Shown in pieces: positions 19,901 through 30,141 of a DNA stretch of 64,000 bases. The notes below the pieces were generated by a model, which was not told where the DNA came from, did no database searches, and saw only the letters and a list, made by a program, of their open reading frames with translations. The first letter of the stretch is position 1. Every line of letters starts with the position of its first letter. Made by a program: the position numbers and the translations under genes. This DNA is from Sphaerulina vaccinii. Its lineage: Eukaryota; Ascomycota; Dothideomycetes; Mycosphaerellales; Mycosphaerellaceae. The stretch spans positions 1,488,001 to 1,552,000 of the forward strand of contig JAKUDP010000012.1 in assembly GCA_022570795.1 (NCBI GenBank), written 5' to 3'.

Positions 19901-22677
19901 TTCTGGGATAGCAACGAGGGTAATGTGAGACGTGCTCGTCTTGCTCACAACCTCATGCCGTTCGTGAAGCAGATTGATACTGTCGCTGCTGAATTCCCAG
20001 CATACACGAACTACCTCTACACGACTTACCACGGCACGGAGCACGATATCGACTTTAAGGACAGAGGTGTTATGGTCCTGGGATCCGGAGTGTACAGAAT
20101 CGGTTCTTCGGTCGAGTTCGATTGGTGCTCTGTGAGAGCCATCCGAACTTTGAGGACTGCTGGCTTCAAGACTGTCATGGTCAATTACAATCCAGGTAGG
20201 AAGCGCAATAACCACGTGCAAGACGCTTACTGACATCTCCAACAGAAACCGTGTCGACCGACTACGATGAAGCCGATCGTCTCTACTTCGAGAACATCAC
20301 TCTCGAGACCATTCTTGACATCTACCAGCTCGAGAGCGCGAGTGGTGTCATCCTCTCCATGGGTGGCCAAGCGCCCAACAACATCGCCCTTCCTCTGTAC
20401 CGCGCCAACGTTAAGATCCTTGGAACATCACCCGAGATGATCGATACCGCTGAGAACCGATACAAGTTCTCTCGTATGCTGGACAGACTGGGCGTCGACC
20501 AGCCAGAGTGGAAAGAGCTTACAAGCATCGACGACGCTCGCTCGTTCTGCAACAGAGTCACTTATCCTGTGCTCGTGAGACCTTCATACGTGCTGTCTGG
20601 AGCAGCCATGAACACCGTCTACTCCGAGCACGATCTCAAGAACTACCTTGCACAGGCTGTTGAAGTGTCAAAGGAGCACCCTGTCGTTATCACAAAGTAC
20701 ATTGAGAACGCCAAGGAGATCGAAATGGATGCTGTTGCACAGAACGGTACCATGATCGGTCACTTCGTGTCTGAGCACGTTGAGAACGCCGGTGTGCACT
20801 CTGGAGACGCTACACTTATCTTACCTCCACAAGATCTTGATCCAGAGACTGTGCGTAAGATTGAGGACGCGACACGCAAGATCGGTGACGCGCTCAACGT
20901 GACGGGACCTTACAACATTCAGTTCATTGCCAAGGACAACGAGATCAAGGTCATTGAGTGCAACGTTCGGGCTTCCAGATCTTTCCCATTCGTGTCCAAG
21001 GTCACTGGACTGGACATGATCGAGCTGGCCACGAAGGCAATGGCGGGTCTGCCTGTGCGAGCATACCCACCTATCGCTCTGCGACCTGATTATGTCGCTG
21101 TTAAGGTGCCGCAGTTCTCCTTCTCGCGTCTTGCTGGAGCTGATCCAGTCATGGGTGTTGAGATGGCGTCCACTGGTGAGGTCGCTTGCTTCGGTCGCAC
21201 CAAGTACGAGGCTTATATGAAGGGTCTCATCTCCACCGGCTTCAAGCTGCCAAAGAAGAATGTGCTGCTGTCCATTGGTTCATACAAGGACAAGGTCGAG
21301 ATGCTGCCAAGCATTGAGACGCTCTACAAGATGGGATTCAAGCTCTTCGCCACAGCAGGTACCGCCGATTACCTGGAGGAGCATGGAATCACTGTCCAGT
21401 TCTTGGAAGCCCTTGGATCCGATGATCAGCGAGAGGAGTACTCGCTGACTCACGCTCTAGCAAACAACCTTATTGACTTGTACATCAATTTGCCATCCGC
21501 GAACAAGTACCGCCGACCAGCAAACTACATGTCGAAGGGTTACCGCACTCGTCGTATGGCTGTCGACTTTCAAACGCCACTGGTCACCAACGTCAAAATT
21601 GCCAAGATTCTCATCGAGGGTATCTCCCGCAACTACGACTTCAACATCAGCAGTGTCGACTATCAAACCTTCGCCGAGGAGTCACTTGTGCCTTCGATGG
21701 TACCTCAGCCAGCGCCAACGGAGCCACTTTCCGAGCTGCTCAAGCGCTCCACCTTCAAGGGCAAGGACATTATCTCTGTGAAGCAGCTCACCAAGGAGGA
21801 ACTGCACCTGCTCTTCACGGTGGCAGCTGAGATGCGACTTGGTGTCGAACGCGATGGCTGCCTGGACATACTCAAGGGCCGTGTCCTGTGCACGATGTTC
21901 TTCGAGCCTTCGACGCGCACCTCGTGCTCCTTCGATGCGGCCATGAAGCGTCTCGGCGGACAGACCATCGTCGTCAACGAAGCCCACTCAAGCACCAAGA
22001 AGGGTGAGAGCCTGGCAGACACCATTCGCACACTCGATCAGTACGGAGACGCCATTGTCCTTCGCCACCCGGACAACGAGAGTGCCGAGATCGCGGCGAA
22101 GTACTCTGACAGCCCTATCATCAACGCTGGTAATGGCTCCCGCGAGCACCCAACGCAAGCTCTGCTCGATCTCTTCACCATCCGTGAAGAGCTCGGCACA
22201 GTCAATGGTCTGACAATTACCTTCACCGGAGACCTTCGATACGGCCGCACGATCCACTCCCTCTGCGAAGTACTGAAGCACTACAACGTCAAAGTCAACC
22301 TCGCCGCTCCTGCCGCACTTGCACTTCCATCAAAGGTCAAAGCCAGCCTCGAATCTCGTGGCCAACTCGGCGTCGTGTCCGAGAAGCTGACTCCCGAGAT
22401 CATCGCTAACACCGATGTTCTCTACTGCACTCGTGTCCAACACGAGCGCTTCGAGTCAGAGGCTGCATACGAGGCTGCTCTGGAAGAAGGTGGCTTCACA
22501 GTCAACGCCAAGACTCTGCGTGATGCGAAGAAGAACATGATTGTCATGCATCCTCTGCCTCGCAATGCTGAGCTGGCTGCCGATGTTGATGACGATCCGA
22601 GAGCTGCTTACTTCAGACAGATGAAGTATGGCATGTTTGTGCGTATGGCATTGCTGGCGCTGGTCATGGCACCATAG
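16927..22677 (+). CDS. URA2: CAD-type carbamoyl-phosphate synthase / aspartate transcarbamylase, lacking the DHO-like domain
   Basis: Exons 16927-17653, 17715-20195 and 20246-22677 join in phase to 1879 residues. It carries the first two steps of pyrimidine synthesis: carbamoyl phosphate from glutamine, bicarbonate and ATP, then carbamoyl aspartate. Order: GATase (about 20-450, Cys346 in GICLGHQ, FHPEST), the two CPSase ATP-grasp halves (from about 485, [20 protein letters not shown], to about 1540 with the allosteric MGF..FATAGT region), then ATCase (about 1576-1879, FFEPSTRTSCSFDAA, GNGSREHPTQALLDL, MHPLPRNAE). Yeast and Aspergillus homologues are about 2210-2275 residues because an inactive dihydroorotase-like domain and linker sit between CPSase and ATCase. 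Here only about 35 residues (SLVPSMVPQPAPTEPLSELL...) join them, with no intron or frameshift. Feedback by UTP is expected from the family. Confidence 0.95.
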
Positions 22678-22928
22678 AGGAGAGGATACTGGGAGTTTCT
22701 GGGATGAAAGTCTGATGATACCAAATGAACACAAAAAGTCTTGGGGTTTTGCTTGCTACGGCCATAGCGGTGGAGTTTTCTTGGTTGGTACAGGTCATGC
22801 TGTTACAATAGATAATTACTGGCGTTCAATCGGATTGCTCTTGTGTAGATGAAGCTGAAATGTAGTACACTTCAACGAATAGAAGAGAGACATCACTGTC
22901 AATATATGCTTTTCATGCTACATTGCTC

Positions 22929-23428
22929 CTACTTTGTTGTCACATAAACGCAGTAGATCGTGCCCTTGTCAGCATCGATACCTCCATTGACGTATTTCGC
23001 GCCATTGAACTCCTCAACTGCGGTCTCGATCTGTCTCATATCAGCAATCATCCGCACTTTATCGAGCAGAGAAGTACATACCCAATACTTGCAGAAATCC
23101 TGCGCTTGATCATCGCTAGTGAGGGCACATTGACAAGCTCCAGAAACGCAATGAGCATCGCCGAATCTTCTGCGAGCTTCTGCTTGAATCTGCTGATTAG
23201 GCGTGACGTTTACGCCCTGAGCTTCGAGTGAAGGAACTTTGCATGGGCCTTTGCAGGAGTCGTCGGAGGTACACTGTGGTTGGAGATATTCAGTTCTTGT
23301 AGTAGGATGCGGCATCATAGAAGGTTGGAGCTCACTTTGGTACCTGCTTGACGCAGTTCGAGAGGGACATAGCCGGCAAAGGCGAGGCCTGAGAAGAGGG
23401 TTGCGGCGAAGATGGATGCTGAGACCAT
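22929..23428 (-). CDS. Small secreted cysteine-rich protein
   Basis: Minus-strand exons 23428-23336, 23273-23082 and 23030-22929 join in phase 0 to 128 residues. A signal peptide (MVSASIFAATLFSGLAFA) precedes a mature chain of about 110 residues with eight cysteines, arranged C-x5-C-x3-C, then C-x4-C-x1-C, then two singles, suggesting four disulfides. I do not recognise the family. Size, secretion and even cysteine number are typical of apoplastic effector-like or cell-wall proteins of plant-associated fungi (inference). The second intron (51 bp) has no stop in frame, so its retention would lengthen the protein by 17 residues and add a ninth cysteine. Confidence 0.7.
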
Positions 23429-24004
23429 GATTACTGATCTGAGTTGTTGTTGATGCTGTGTCAAGTCAGATCAGATATGAGCGACTATGATGGCATATAT
23501 ATGCCTCTATCAATCGAAGCATCTATTTTCGATTCTTCTTCGATGCGGCTGCCGAAATTACTCTTACGATCGTACCTGATACTCGGTTTGTGTAGGAAGT
23601 CATGGTCCGGTACATAGAGTCCGATCACACTAGAGGGTTTCATCATCCTTGCTAGTGCTCGCGTCAAGTTCGGCAGAGGCTGTGATATAAGCACGATCAC
23701 ACAGAAGGACTAGAGTCTTGGTTGTGAGCTGGGGAGTGGTTTCACTCCTCGATGTGCTAGCACCATCCTTACTTGCTATGATACTGGGCTGACGCTGCCA
23801 ATGTCATGCTTCTCGTATGCGCGTACGCATGCGCCTGCGGACCGGAAGTTGTAACTGGCGAGAGCACGTCGGATAGTAATCGTAACATCAATGCATACAA
23901 TCAGATCAGTCTGTGTCATTGCGACCGTACATTCGTCCAGAGCAAAGTAGACTACCATCATGAGAGACACCTCAAACGCCCTCGAAAGTTTCAACCATTT
24001 CCAC
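23429..24004. other. Intergenic between two secreted-protein genes
   Basis: This 576-bp span is the upstream region of the 23.4-kb gene and the 3' side of the next one. Only short frames are present and I see nothing coding. Confidence 0.4.
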
Positions 24005-24582
24005 TCACTTATCAGCAGCCCAAGCTTTGCTGTCGAACTCATAACTCATTCTCCACGCCTTCCACTGGCCGTTCTCACATCGCAATGAGAAGCAGTTGAA
24101 GCCTCGGACGCTTTCCTTACCCTTACCGACGTGATTGAACTGCCAATGCCAGAAGAGGTCGTTCTGGTGTATACCTCTGCCCATAGAGATGAAATAGGTG
24201 GTCTGGTCACTGTCACTCAAATCATCCACGCCATCTTCAACGTCGGATAGGGTCTTGTTGAGGGGTGTGCCGAATGGCTGAGAGTCATTAGCACTAGTCA
24301 CAAAGGACAACGGGAGCGGTGACAGCGTACGGTGACATCTTGGCCCTTTAGCGACAGTTCAGAGCCTGAGTAGAATAGGGGTTTGGGTGTGAAAAGCTTG
24401 TTGGCTACGTCTTTGGGCTTGTCTGCTGTTTGGCTTAGAAGTGAGAAGAAGGATGTGACGTAGTCCTCAGCGAAAGCTTGAGTGGGACTGCCGTGGCAGT
24501 CATTCCGAGTGTGCGGGTGCCACGGCGAGGAGGTGGCCAGGTGCGAGACTGTCAACAGAGTGATGATGCTAGAGAGCTTCAT
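24005..24582 (-). CDS. Secreted protein of unknown function, NTF2/SnoaL-like in size
   Basis: Minus-strand exons 24582-24331 and 24277-24005 join in phase 0 to 174 residues. A signal peptide (MKLSSIITLLTVSHLATSS) is followed by a mature chain beginning PWHPHTRNDCHG. The chain has an N-terminal helical part (AFAEDYVTSFFSLL) and a Trp/Phe-rich second half (QNDLFWHWQFNHVGKG, SVRGFNCFSLRCENGQWKAW). The pattern of an early long helix and later beta strands would fit a secreted NTF2-like fold, but I cannot show homology. The 53-bp intron has a good branch site, GCTAATG. It lies in a run of three genes for secreted proteins (22.9-27.6 kb). Confidence 0.65.
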
Positions 24583-25579
24583 GATGTGGTCGCTGGTGTT
24601 GGAATATCTTGAAGTAGATGCTACAGTTATGTATCTGTCTCTCGATCTGGAGTCCTCAGCAATACTTATACCTCGCCATGTCTAGGCTACTGAGCAAGCA
24701 TACTGGGTGACCGTCGCTACCAGGTCTCAGTAATCTCAAGTCGCGCTATAGTCGATGTTGTTCATCCAATGTTCGTGTGATGCCAAGCTTGCACTGCAGT
24801 ACGCTTTGGCGAATGCTTCGAAGTTTTGAAAGCCTCTGTACCATTGACGAGAAGGTCTCAAGCTCGGTTGGGAGTGTCCCATGGCTGCTCTGAGCTGCTG
24901 GGATGCGCCCGTCAGACTCGTGCGACTTTGATGATCCTTCAAACCCTCGCTACCTGGACTGTCGTTTAACGATTGACACATAGTTGACTTGCCAAGTAGG
25001 TGGCTGGTAATTCCAGTATAGGGTAGAGTAAAGTGCTGGGTCATCGTCAGCCTCTTCCACAGGAGTACGATACAGCCCTTCGTCACGCAAGGCGTCCTGG
25101 CTTAAGATCACCACTAGTCCTCTCTCTATGCTGCTCGCTTAGACATCGAAAGTATGTATCTTGTAGAGCAGGATGCTCTGGTCTCTGACTTTCCCAGGAA
25201 GCACACTTCGAGTGTATTCTGACCATAAGCAGCCACATGCAACAGCCAAACTTGTCTGTAGCCTTGACGAGTTAATGGCTTGTCATATGGGCAAGTACCC
25301 GTGGCCGTCTCCGCAAGCGAGAACAGTCGGTGTCACCCTCTGAAGCGTGATGGCCTGAACAGAAAAGATGGCATCTTAGCCAAGTTGACGAGCAGGCCTC
25401 AGAAGAGAGGAGGAAGTGCGAGGTCTGGAACGCTTCGGATGATGTGGGCGATGTGGACGATGTGGAGCCTGCCAAGAAACTCAAAATATCCTCCTTGCAA
25501 GTTGCCCGAGTTCACCTCACCTTCGAACAACGACAGGAATCGAGCACATGTGGCGCGCTCTCAAATCAGCACTGCTACC
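24583..25579. other. Divergent intergenic region of two secreted-protein genes
   Basis: This 997-bp span separates the starts of the 24.6-kb secreted protein and the 25.6-kb hydrolase. Frames on both strands are short and read like random sequence. Some upstream sequence is open in the frame of the hydrolase but has no family resemblance. Confidence 0.4.
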
Positions 25580-27595
25580 ATGCTTCTAGGAGCTAAGCTC
25601 AGCATACTGGCGCTGACGAGCTCGTCTGCCATCGTGAGCGCCACTAACAACCAGATATTACTGACGGCAAAGGCACGACCGTTTGACTGGAGCTTTGTAG
25701 GTGCCGAAAGAGGAATGTTGACGAGCATTAGGAGACACTTACTGTGATAGATCAACCCAAGCAGACACTTGAACTATACATCATGTTATAATGGCTTCCA
25801 ATGTGCCCGACTGGAAGCCCCGCTCAACTGGAATGACACTGAGAATACAAGTCGAGCTGCTATCGCCATCATTCGTTTGCCGGCCAAGGTCCCGATCACA
25901 GATCCACGATATGGAGGCGCCATAATAGTCAATCCCGGAGGACCTGGAGAGAGCGGTGTCGATGAAGTGATTAATCGAGGCCGCGACATTCAGATCATAG
26001 TAGACACGCCCCACTCGCCAAGCATAACAAGCGTCAAAGGCAAGTATTTCGACATCATCGGCTTCGATCCTCGAGGAGTGAAGAATACAACTCCAGTGCT
26101 GAGATGCTTCCCTGATGCTTTTAATCAGCAAATGTGGCTATTGAGCTACACCGAGTACGGGTTCGTGTGGCAGACGGACGCATCAATCGGACTGGAATTT
26201 GCCCGCGTTAGAGCCTTGAGTCACAGCTGTCGAGAGGTTGATGAGAAAGATATCCTTCGCTATGTCAACACGGCACAAGTCGTAGAAGACATGGTTGAGA
26301 TCGTTGAGCAGCATGGCAGATGGCGGCAAACTGAAGCGGACCACTTTCTGGAAACCAGGTTGACCACCCAGGATCACCCAGCTGAGCAGGCCGAAGCGAC
26401 ACCCCAGGATAGTCTCAATATCAAGAATACTCGCGATCGAGTAATGTACACACCTGGCAGAGAGATGCTCCAGTACTGGGGCGTAAGCTACGGGACTCTA
26501 CTAGGACAGACATTCGCAGCCATGCACCCAGATCGTGTTGGAAGAATGGTCATAGACGGAGTGCTAGATCCGGACGACTACTATCGCGGCGAGTGGCTGG
26601 CGAATCTGAACGACTCTGATAAGATCATGAAAGCTCTGTGTCGATTCTGCTTCGATGCTGGTCCTGACAGATGTCCAATGTATACTGGAAGCTCAGCGGA
26701 AGACGTCGAGCGCAGTGTTGAGAAGCTTGTTTCCAGCTTCCAGAACGAGCCGATGCCCATTACTGATCCAGATCTCCCCACATCTGGTCCTCATGTCGTC
26801 ACTTACAGAGATGTCTACCTACGTGCTATTGGCGCGATGTACGCACCATTTGCGCAGGCAGAAGAATACTTCCAACTACTGTGGGAAGTCAAGCAAGGCA
26901 ACTTCTCGCGTATAGTGGCGCAGAAAGCAGCGCAGATCCAGACCACTGCTGATCTTGCAAGTTGTGGCAACGACTTGAAAGCCCCGACTGGCTGTTTTCC
27001 TGAAGGATACTTTGGTCTCCTCAGCTCTACACCCATGATCGAGTGCATGGACAGCGCGGGCAGTGGTAACAGGGACATTACCTTGAAAGACTTCAAAACA
27101 TACTTCGCTCAGCTCACGAAGCAGAGTAGATGGTTTGCCACTAGCTGGGCACGACACCGGCTATCGTGTGTCGGCATGAAAGACAAGCCTGCCTGGACTT
27201 ACGAGGGTGCGATTGCTGGTTATACCTCGCATCCATTGTTGGTCGTGGGCAACACGCACGATACTGTTACACCTATTGGAAATGCTAGACGAGTTTCGAA
27301 GATGTTCCCAGGATCAGTTGTACTTCAGCATGACTCTGAAGGACATTGCTCGCATGCCAACCCATCCACTTGCACAGTAGAGCATATCAGGAACTACTTC
27401 CAGACTGGTGAGCTGCCAGAGCCTGGAACGGTGTGCCAGCCAGACTATTTGCCGTTCATAGGCTACCGCAACAAGGACACCGAGCTACTCGGCATCACTT
27501 TAGATGACACCTCCAGCCAGGATCCAGCCCGGCTACGATGGGAGGCTCAAGAGCGGCTAGCTCGACCACGCCTGGATTTCATAGGGTTGCCATAA
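25580..27595 (+). CDS. Secreted alpha/beta hydrolase with TAP-like C-terminal domain
   Basis: Exons 25580-25696 and 25751-27595 join in phase 0 to 653 residues. Exon 1 encodes a signal peptide (MLLGAKLSILALTSSSAIVSA) and FDWSF, which joins INPSRHLNYTSCYNGFQCAR, the usual start of this family. The alpha/beta hydrolase core shows the oxyanion NPGGPGESG, the nucleophile elbow GVSYG with Ser285, Asp in GNTHDTVTP and His in DSEGHCSH. The last two are in the TAP C-terminal domain. Relatives are tripeptidyl-aminopeptidase-like secreted peptidases of actinomycetes and many uncharacterised fungal proteins, so release of N-terminal peptides from proteins is the best guess. The insert at about residues 200-260 is a lid-like region. 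Confidence 0.85.
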
Positions 27596-27878
27596 CTGCA
27601 AAAAGTTAGAGTTAGGAGATAGGAGGCAAAACAATCGCACTCCGCCTAACTGGGGCTAGATCCATAACTGTGGCTAGCGAGCTAGTTGAACTCTATACCA
27701 TAACAGTTGCGTGCGGCTAATAAAGCATTAGTGAACACTAATGACTTACTGACTGAGCCAAAGAGGCACTCGGACACGATCATTGTATGTTGGTAGCTAT
27801 GGTGCATAAATGTACCTCATTTCTACCAAAGACTGAGCTGAATGAAGTAATCATCTTGCTCCACTATACAGCCGGTCA
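27596..27878. other. Short intergenic region with a perfect inverted repeat
   Basis: At 27726-27743 there is an 8-bp inverted repeat with a 2-bp spacer (CATTAGTG AA CACTAATG). The region also has several CTAG-containing words. No gene is seen. Confidence 0.35.
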
Positions 27879-28349
27879 ATGTCGGTTCAAATACTCAAAT
27901 GCCGGCTACCGAAAATCAAAATCTATTTCACTGCTTGTATAGAGAATCTATGGGACCTCTTCCAGCGTTGCGCTCATTTGACGAGGCTTGGGTCGTTCTA
28001 TGGAGTTGATGGCGAAATTCCGGATCTGATGGACTATTGGAAATCACCGAAGGATGGTGACGGTGTAGATTATATCATTAACGCTGCTGCTTCGAACTCG
28101 TCGGATGGGACACGACAGGAGGTACGAGCAGACTTGCGCGAGATTTTGAAAGATCAAACATGTCTTATTGATTGTCATGCGTATGACATCGCGGAGGCTT
28201 TTGAACAGAAGGCTGAGATAATTGATACAGATTATGTCGCTGAGATGGGACAGCTATTGTTCAAAGCAGCTGAGGTATTCACTACAGAGGAGATACTTCA
28301 ATGTTCGTTTGAAGATGAGGATGATTCTTCGAGGGGACGAGATTGTTGA
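27879..28349 (+). CDS. Hypothetical ORF, 156 residues
   Basis: An uninterrupted frame from ATG 27879 to TGA. It has no signal peptide or membrane span. The second half is acidic and helical (DLREILKDQTCLIDCHAY, AEMGQLLFKAAEVF) and reads like a genuine protein, while the first 40 residues do not. I do not recognise it. Its last 52 bp overlap the end of the minus-strand gene at 28298-28969, so at least one of the two ends may be modelled wrongly. A start at an internal codon is possible. Confidence 0.3.
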   Translation: MSVQILKCRLPKIKIYFTACIENLWDLFQRCAHLTRLGSFYGVDGEIPDLMDYWKSPKDGDGVDYIINAAASNSSDGTRQEVRADLREILKDQTCLIDCHAYDIAEAFEQKAEIIDTDYVAEMGQLLFKAAEVFTTEEILQCSFEDEDDSSRGRDC

Positions 28350-28969
28350 CCAAACTTGAGTGGAGATACTCGTGTCAATAAACAATGATGGCAGCAGGGA
28401 CCAAAGAAGCTACGATTATACATGCCAAAAGTGACCTTACAAGCAGCCAGACTTCCGATTATCTCCGCATCCCGCTCTGTCGTCACCACCTTGACTTCTT
28501 CGGCTGGCAACCATCGACCCGAGCCACGATGAACCCATTTGATCTCGGGATGTTTGAGTGTGTATGCCTTCGAATATGTGCCCTGTTGGTTGGGACCTTC
28601 TGCGTTCTCGGGTGTCTTCTTTGGCGTTGAGTTACCGCTTGAACCTCCGTTCAGCAGTGTTGGTTGGCGCGCCTTCTTCTGCGGTGTTCGTCTCAATGGC
28701 GTTTTCTCGCGCTCCTCCGCCTCTTCCTCTGGCGCATCAACCATTTCCTGATCTTCATCCTCTATCCACACAATTTCGTAAATGTCCTCGTCTCCTTCTT
28801 CGTAGTCGCCCAGATCCGCTCTCTCCATGTCCTTGATCCTAGCGCCCTTTGGTAATGTGCCAATGTCTTTGAGGTATTCGAGTTTCTTCTTGGCCTGTTT
28901 GAGTTCGACTTTAGTGAGCAGTCGCTCAGCTGCTAATTCTCCCCACGACTTCTCGTTGTTATTGGACAT
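28298..28969 (-). CDS. Hypothetical charged protein, probably nuclear
   Basis: An uninterrupted frame of 223 residues from ATG 28969 (MSNNNEKSWGELAAERLL). It has an N-terminal helical segment (LTKVELKQAKKKLEYL), a conserved-looking stretch (GARIKDMERADLGDYEEGDE), an acidic block, then basic PLRRTPQKKARQ and a C-terminal IKWVHRGSGRWLPAEEVK. The mix of acidic runs, a basic NLS-like patch and TP sites suggests a nuclear protein, but I do not recognise the family. The last 45 residues look less protein-like, so an unrecognised 3' intron starting after LAACK is possible. Confidence 0.55.
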   Translation of the reverse strand: MSNNNEKSWGELAAERLLTKVELKQAKKKLEYLKDIGTLPKGARIKDMERADLGDYEEGDEDIYEIVWIEDEDQEMVDAPEEEAEEREKTPLRRTPQKKARQPTLLNGGSSGNSTPKKTPENAEGPNQQGTYSKAYTLKHPEIKWVHRGSGRWLPAEEVKVVTTERDAEIIGSLAACKVTFGMYNRSFFGPCCHHCLLTRVSPLKFGQQSRPLEESSSSSNEH

Positions 28970-29232
28970 GGTCCATTGCAAGGTAAGTTGAAAAGTGTTC
29001 GCGACGGATGATGTATGTTAGTTGGACCTGTTTGCTTATTGTGAGAGAAGAAAGGTCCGTATTGTTCTCTGATTTCGTCGCCCAGTAACCAAACTTACTA
29101 ATCAAATCGCAGAGATGTAGCTTCCTTCTGAAAGCCTCTCCGTACCCAGCGCAGAGGAACTCACATCTCGCTGGCTACCTCAGGCGCCTCAGTCAATTGC
29201 CTCCCACAGAAATGCGTTGCCACTCGCCCTTT

Positions 29233-30141
29233 CTAGTCATCCTCCTCCTCGAACTTCCTCCCCTTGCCCTTTCCCTTCAACTTCTCCTTGAGCTCCGCCT
29301 CCTTCATCAACTTCTCCTGCTTGATCTCAAACTGTCTCTCCAAAGCTTTCTTCTCCAGATCCTTTCTCTCCTTCTCCTTGGCCTCGGCGTAATTGTACTT
29401 GGCATCTTTCTCGACCTTTTCCTTCCACATCTTCTGCTGGAAAGCGGTCCACTTGTTTGGTAGCTCGGGAGAAGGTTCTCTCGAACGCTTGGCCGGGATC
29501 GTAGATGCTGGGGCTTCTTTCAGTGTCGCGGAAGGAGCTGCAGCGGCGGGAAGAGTGGCGTGGATCTCTGGAAGCTTGGGTGGCTCGGTGATCGGGAGGA
29601 TAGGCTTGGTATCCTGTTTTGGCGGTTGTAGCACTGGAATTGGAGTGACTATGGTGCCAGCTGGCGCATCTCCGTTTGGCTGCGCGGAGATCAGAGCTGG
29701 CGTGGCGAACTCTGGCTGCTTGGTGTTCGCGTCTGCGAGGAGATCCTTGGGGTCGACCGTGGGACCGTCCTGCACAATATATTAGATTAGCGTTGTTTCA
29801 ATGCGATCATGTGCGCACATACTCGAATGAAGTCACTTTGACCACCAGGGAGCAACTCTGGTCGCAACTCTGGAGGGTCTGGGTAGACGTCTCGGTCCGA
29901 CAAGTCGAGGCCAGGTCTCTGACTGGCTTGCTGGCTCGCTCTGAGCTCGTGTGCGTTTCGAGCGGCCATCTCCTCAACTGTGATGGGAGCTCCTCCTGGC
30001 TGGACGGAGCGTTAGTGAACGGCATAGAGTGCAGTGATTTTCAGAGCGGTGACTCACAGTGTCTTGACGCGGCTCCATGAGTGGCGACTTGGGCGGGTCT
30101 TGGTTGTTTTCGGTGGTCGACATGATCTTCGAGAGGTCCAT
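29233..30141 (-). CDS. Hypothetical protein with C-terminal coiled coil
   Basis: Minus-strand exons 30141-30058, 29999-29823 and 29769-29233 join in phase 0 to 265 residues. Both introns have good donors and CTAAC/CTAAT branch sites. The chain is Pro-rich and disordered to about residue 185. It contains a short conserved-looking block (GGAPITVEEMAARNAHELRA) and ends in a long Lys/Glu helix (KWTAFQQKMWKEKVEKDAKY to KGKGRKFEEEDD). A TIPAKRSREPSPELP segment resembles a nuclear localisation signal with phosphosites. I do not recognise the family. The start at 30141 could instead be the second Met seven codons later. Confidence 0.6.

Noticed and set aside
19163..20242. Long minus-strand frame of about 360 codons inside URA2
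   Set aside because: It is antisense to highly conserved CPSase sequence, and its length follows from codon bias of the real gene.
21655..21790. The missing dihydroorotase-like domain hidden in an intron or another frame
   Set aside because: Only about 100 bp separate the two enzyme parts and the frame is continuous, so there is no room for about 350 residues.
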